DNA from: JAXFQS01 sp034178815
GTDB lineage: Bacteria; Verrucomicrobiota; Kiritimatiellia; RFP12; DVOR01
Assembly: GCA_034178815.1 (NCBI GenBank)
Contig: JAXFQS010000143.1
Coordinates: forward strand, 1-9,090
Direction of reading: 5' to 3'
Length of the DNA stretch: 9,090 nt
Position numbers and translations under genes: made by a program. Positions 7,170-9,090 of the stretch are shown here, piece after piece. Below the pieces are notes generated by a model. That model was not told the DNA's origin, did not search any database, and saw nothing but the letters and a program-made list of their open reading frames with translations. Position 1 is the stretch's first letter, and each line of letters opens with the position of its first letter.

Positions 7170-8672
7170 ATGAGCATGGCAATTATGCTAGGATTAGCCG
7201 CCGTAGTTGCAGCAGGGGCCCGCCCAGACCCAAAGGCCATGAGTGCCGCCTACTGGGAAAAGTGGAACGGCGAAGAACAGGCCCGTATCGATGCCGACAT
7301 CGAAAAGAACCGCAAGGCCGACTTCGTTTTCCGCGATTCCCTCCTGCCCCCCGGAGTCGAAGTTCAAGTCGAACAACTGACCCACGACTTCATCTTCGGA
7401 GCCCATATCTTCAACTACAACCAACTCGGCAATGCAGAGCAAGATGCCCGTTACCAAGCGCTCTATGGTACCATCTTCAACTCCGCAACAATAGCCTTCT
7501 ACTGGCAGCCTTTCGAGCCAGTCGAAGGACACCCTCGTTTCCAGTCGACCCCATCTGACACCCCCGAGTTTTGGCGTACCTGCAAGGAACCCAAAGCCCA
7601 GCCTCATTGGCGCCGCCCACCTACCGATGAAGTCGTCGACTTTTGCCAGAGAAAGGGCATCAGGGCGCACGGCCATGTGCTGGCATGGGGCAATTACTGC
7701 TGGCATATGCCATCCTGGTTGACGGCAAAAGCGACGAACGAGATGCCTTTCCTAGCCAACGCCAAATTGGACTCTTACAACGGTAATTGCCTCCAATTCG
7801 ACAAGTGTGCCGGTTATGAGGCTTGGCCCTTGGAGGATATACCCCGCAAGGCACCAGAGTTCGTCAAAGCCCTGAACGGAGCTTTGGTCTCACGCGTCTC
7901 ATCCATCGCCTTGCGCTATGGAAAACGCATCCAGAGTTGGGATGTGGTCAACGAGTCGGCAATAGACTATGCCCAAGAGCGCTTGGTTCCCGGGGCTGCC
8001 TTTTGCAAGAGCCTTTATGGCCCTATGCCGGGCGATTACGCCTTTAGGACTTTCAAACTGGCAGAGTGCTTCTTTCCGGACGAAGTGCTCCTCAACATCA
8101 ACGACTATGTCGGCGATTCTCGTTATCTCACCCAGGTGACGAACCTATTGGCAAGGGGCTGCAAGGTTCAGGTGATGGGGTCGCAGATGCACCTTTTTCT
8201 GCCGCAGCAGGTGCGCGACATTGCCAACGGTTCCGACTTGCAATCACCTGCTTCGGTGCGTGCGAAGATGGAACTTCTAGGTCAGGCCGGATTGCCAATC
8301 CATATTAGCGAGATAACGATTACGGCTCCAAACAATGATGCCCTAGGGCAGGCTCAGCAGGCTATTGTTGCGCGGAATCTTTATCGCCTTTGGTTCAGTT
8401 TGAAACCGATTATGGGGATTACTTGGTGGAATGTGGTGGATGGGTGTGGGGCTCCTGGCGAGCCTGCCGTATCAGGGCTCTTTTCTCGCCAAATGGAGCC
8501 CAAACCGGCTTTCCACGAGTTGGAGCGGTTGATTCTCAAGGAGTGGCGGACGAACTTGCGTGTTATGTCGGACAAGGATGGCAAGGTCTGTTTCCGAGGG
8601 TTTCGAGGGCGCTACCGCCTTTCGTGGCTGAGCGGGGAGGGGCGGCGTTGGGTGGAAGTTCAGGTGCGGTAG
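7170..8672 (+). CDS. Secreted GH10-family endo-beta-1,4-xylanase-like enzyme, copy 2
   Basis: 500 residues. It is a paralogue of the preceding gene, roughly 60 percent identical by eye along the full length, so the pair looks like a tandem duplication that has since diverged. Signal peptide MSMAIMLGLAAVVAAGA, again without a basic residue. Shared marks: YWEKWNGEEQARIDADIEK (28-46), AHGHVLAWGNY (166-176), acid/base Glu262 in WDVVNES, Gln339 and His341 in GSQMHLF, nucleophile Glu381 in HISEITIT, ITWWNVVD (417-424), FRGFRGRYRLSW at the C-terminus. The VWH His is again replaced (Gly174). The main difference is the loop between about 187 and 230, shorter here, containing two Cys (207, 213) and hardly alignable with copy 1. 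This loop lies after the third barrel strand, so substrate or product preference may have split. The stop is TAG at 8670-8672, two bases before the methyltransferase ATG. Codons change from C-ending to G/T-ending in the second half. Confidence 0.88.
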   Translation: MSMAIMLGLAAVVAAGARPDPKAMSAAYWEKWNGEEQARIDADIEKNRKADFVFRDSLLPPGVEVQVEQLTHDFIFGAHIFNYNQLGNAEQDARYQALYGTIFNSATIAFYWQPFEPVEGHPRFQSTPSDTPEFWRTCKEPKAQPHWRRPPTDEVVDFCQRKGIRAHGHVLAWGNYCWHMPSWLTAKATNEMPFLANAKLDSYNGNCLQFDKCAGYEAWPLEDIPRKAPEFVKALNGALVSRVSSIALRYGKRIQSWDVVNESAIDYAQERLVPGAAFCKSLYGPMPGDYAFRTFKLAECFFPDEVLLNINDYVGDSRYLTQVTNLLARGCKVQVMGSQMHLFLPQQVRDIANGSDLQSPASVRAKMELLGQAGLPIHISEITITAPNNDALGQAQQAIVARNLYRLWFSLKPIMGITWWNVVDGCGAPGEPAVSGLFSRQMEPKPAFHELERLILKEWRTNLRVMSDKDGKVCFRGFRGRYRLSWLSGEGRRWVEVQVR

Positions 8673-8674
8673 GC

Positions 8675-9090
8675 ATGCCGGATGGGGCGGCGGTACGGGA
8701 TATGTTTGAGCGTTTGGCTCCAGTCTACGACCGAGGAAATGTGTGGCTGTCGGGTGGGTTGGATCGCAGGTGGCGGCGTCTGGCGGCGGCATCTCTGGGT
8801 GCGGCTGGAAGGGTTCTAGATGTCGCTTGCGGTACAGGTGATTTGGCGTTTGCGGTGCGGGAACGACTGCCTTTGGCTGAGGTGGTCGGGGTTGATTTTG
8901 CGGAGGGAATGGTGTCGTGTGCCCGGCGCAAGGGAGAGGGGAAGGCGGTTGATTTTCGCTGTGCGGATGTGGAACATTTGCCGTTTGGGGATGGAACTTT
9001 TGATGGGGTGACGGTTGGTTGGGGGGTGCGCAATTTTGCAAACCGTCCGGTGGCATTGGCGGAAATTGGTCGGGTGTTGAGGTGTGGGGG
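8675..9090 (+). CDS. ubiE: UbiE/MenG-type quinone C-methyltransferase, N-terminal part (cut by window end)
   Basis: An open frame runs from ATG 8675 off the window end (138 complete codons). The N-terminus VRDMFERLAPVYDRGN, then SGGLDRRWRR (26-35), matches the UbiE/MenG opening. The SAM-binding motif I is VLDVACGTGDLA (47-58), followed by VGVDFAEGM (71-79), CADVEHLPF (96-104) and the family signature GVRNF (117-121), leading into ALAEIGRVL. The family methylates demethylmenaquinone to menaquinone (MenG) or a ubiquinone precursor (UbiE) in the cytoplasm at the membrane. The start is supported by the normal N-terminal length, although its ribosome binding site is weak and lies within the end of the GH10 gene. 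GTG 8624 or TTG 8648 are possible longer starts. A metabolic housekeeping gene following a glycan locus by 2 bases suggests translational coupling or a recent junction. Codons end mostly in G or T, like the glycosyltransferase. Confidence 0.85.
   Translation, partial: MPDGAAVRDMFERLAPVYDRGNVWLSGGLDRRWRRLAAASLGAAGRVLDVACGTGDLAFAVRERLPLAEVVGVDFAEGMVSCARRKGEGKAVDFRCADVEHLPFGDGTFDGVTVGWGVRNFANRPVALAEIGRVLRCG

Noticed and set aside
5561..8672. GH10 copy 2 as a decayed or frameshifted duplicate
   Set aside because: Its frame is intact over 500 codons with both catalytic Glu, the QxH pair and a strong ribosome binding site, so it appears functional.
1..9090. CRISPR array, tRNA, rRNA, insertion sequence or phage genes
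   Set aside because: No regularly spaced repeats, cloverleaf sequence, ribosomal RNA motif, terminal inverted repeats or transposase motifs were seen on either strand.

Overview
The window is high-GC DNA with every supported gene on the + strand: two partial genes at the edges and four complete genes for secreted carbohydrate-active proteins between them. The 3' gene looks like ubiE/menG, implying a quinone-using bacterium. Secreted DUF4838, GH2 and divergent GH10 proteins side by side, with no SusC/SusD pair, are typical of polysaccharide-degrading members of the PVC group (Kiritimatiellota, Lentisphaerota, Verrucomicrobiota). That assignment is an inference from gene content, not from a marker gene.

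Layout: (1) 2-574, the C-terminal part of a GT4-type glycosyltransferase. (2) 575-861, a G-rich non-coding stretch with a potential G-quadruplex motif and a good sigma70-type promoter (TTGACA, 17 bp, TAGCCT). (3) 862-2691, a secreted DUF4838 protein. (4) 2729-5491, a secreted GH2 enzyme with both catalytic glutamates and an unassigned C-terminal module. (5) 5495-5523, a second promoter (TTGTTA, 17 bp, TAATAT). (6) 5561-7096 and 7170-8672, two tandem secreted GH10 xylanase-like paralogues. (7) 8675 to the window end, the N-terminal part of a UbiE/MenG-type methyltransferase, starting 2 bases after the second GH10 gene.

The four exported proteins read as a small hemicellulose locus, probably for xylan or a related decorated glycan. 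The GH10 pair would cut the backbone, and the GH2 and DUF4838 proteins would act on side chains or oligosaccharides. No transporter, SusCD pair, sulfatase or regulator is visible. Gene spacing suggests one transcript from the first promoter, with a second promoter giving the GH10 genes extra or separate expression.

The most unusual signal is not a gene. The wobble-position composition of these same-strand genes switches abruptly, inside genes and in frame, between C/A-ending and G/T-ending codons. The two GH10 paralogues encode nearly the same peptide with opposite wobble preference, so protein sequence does not explain it. I see no defence system, CRISPR array, tRNA, rRNA or insertion sequence.
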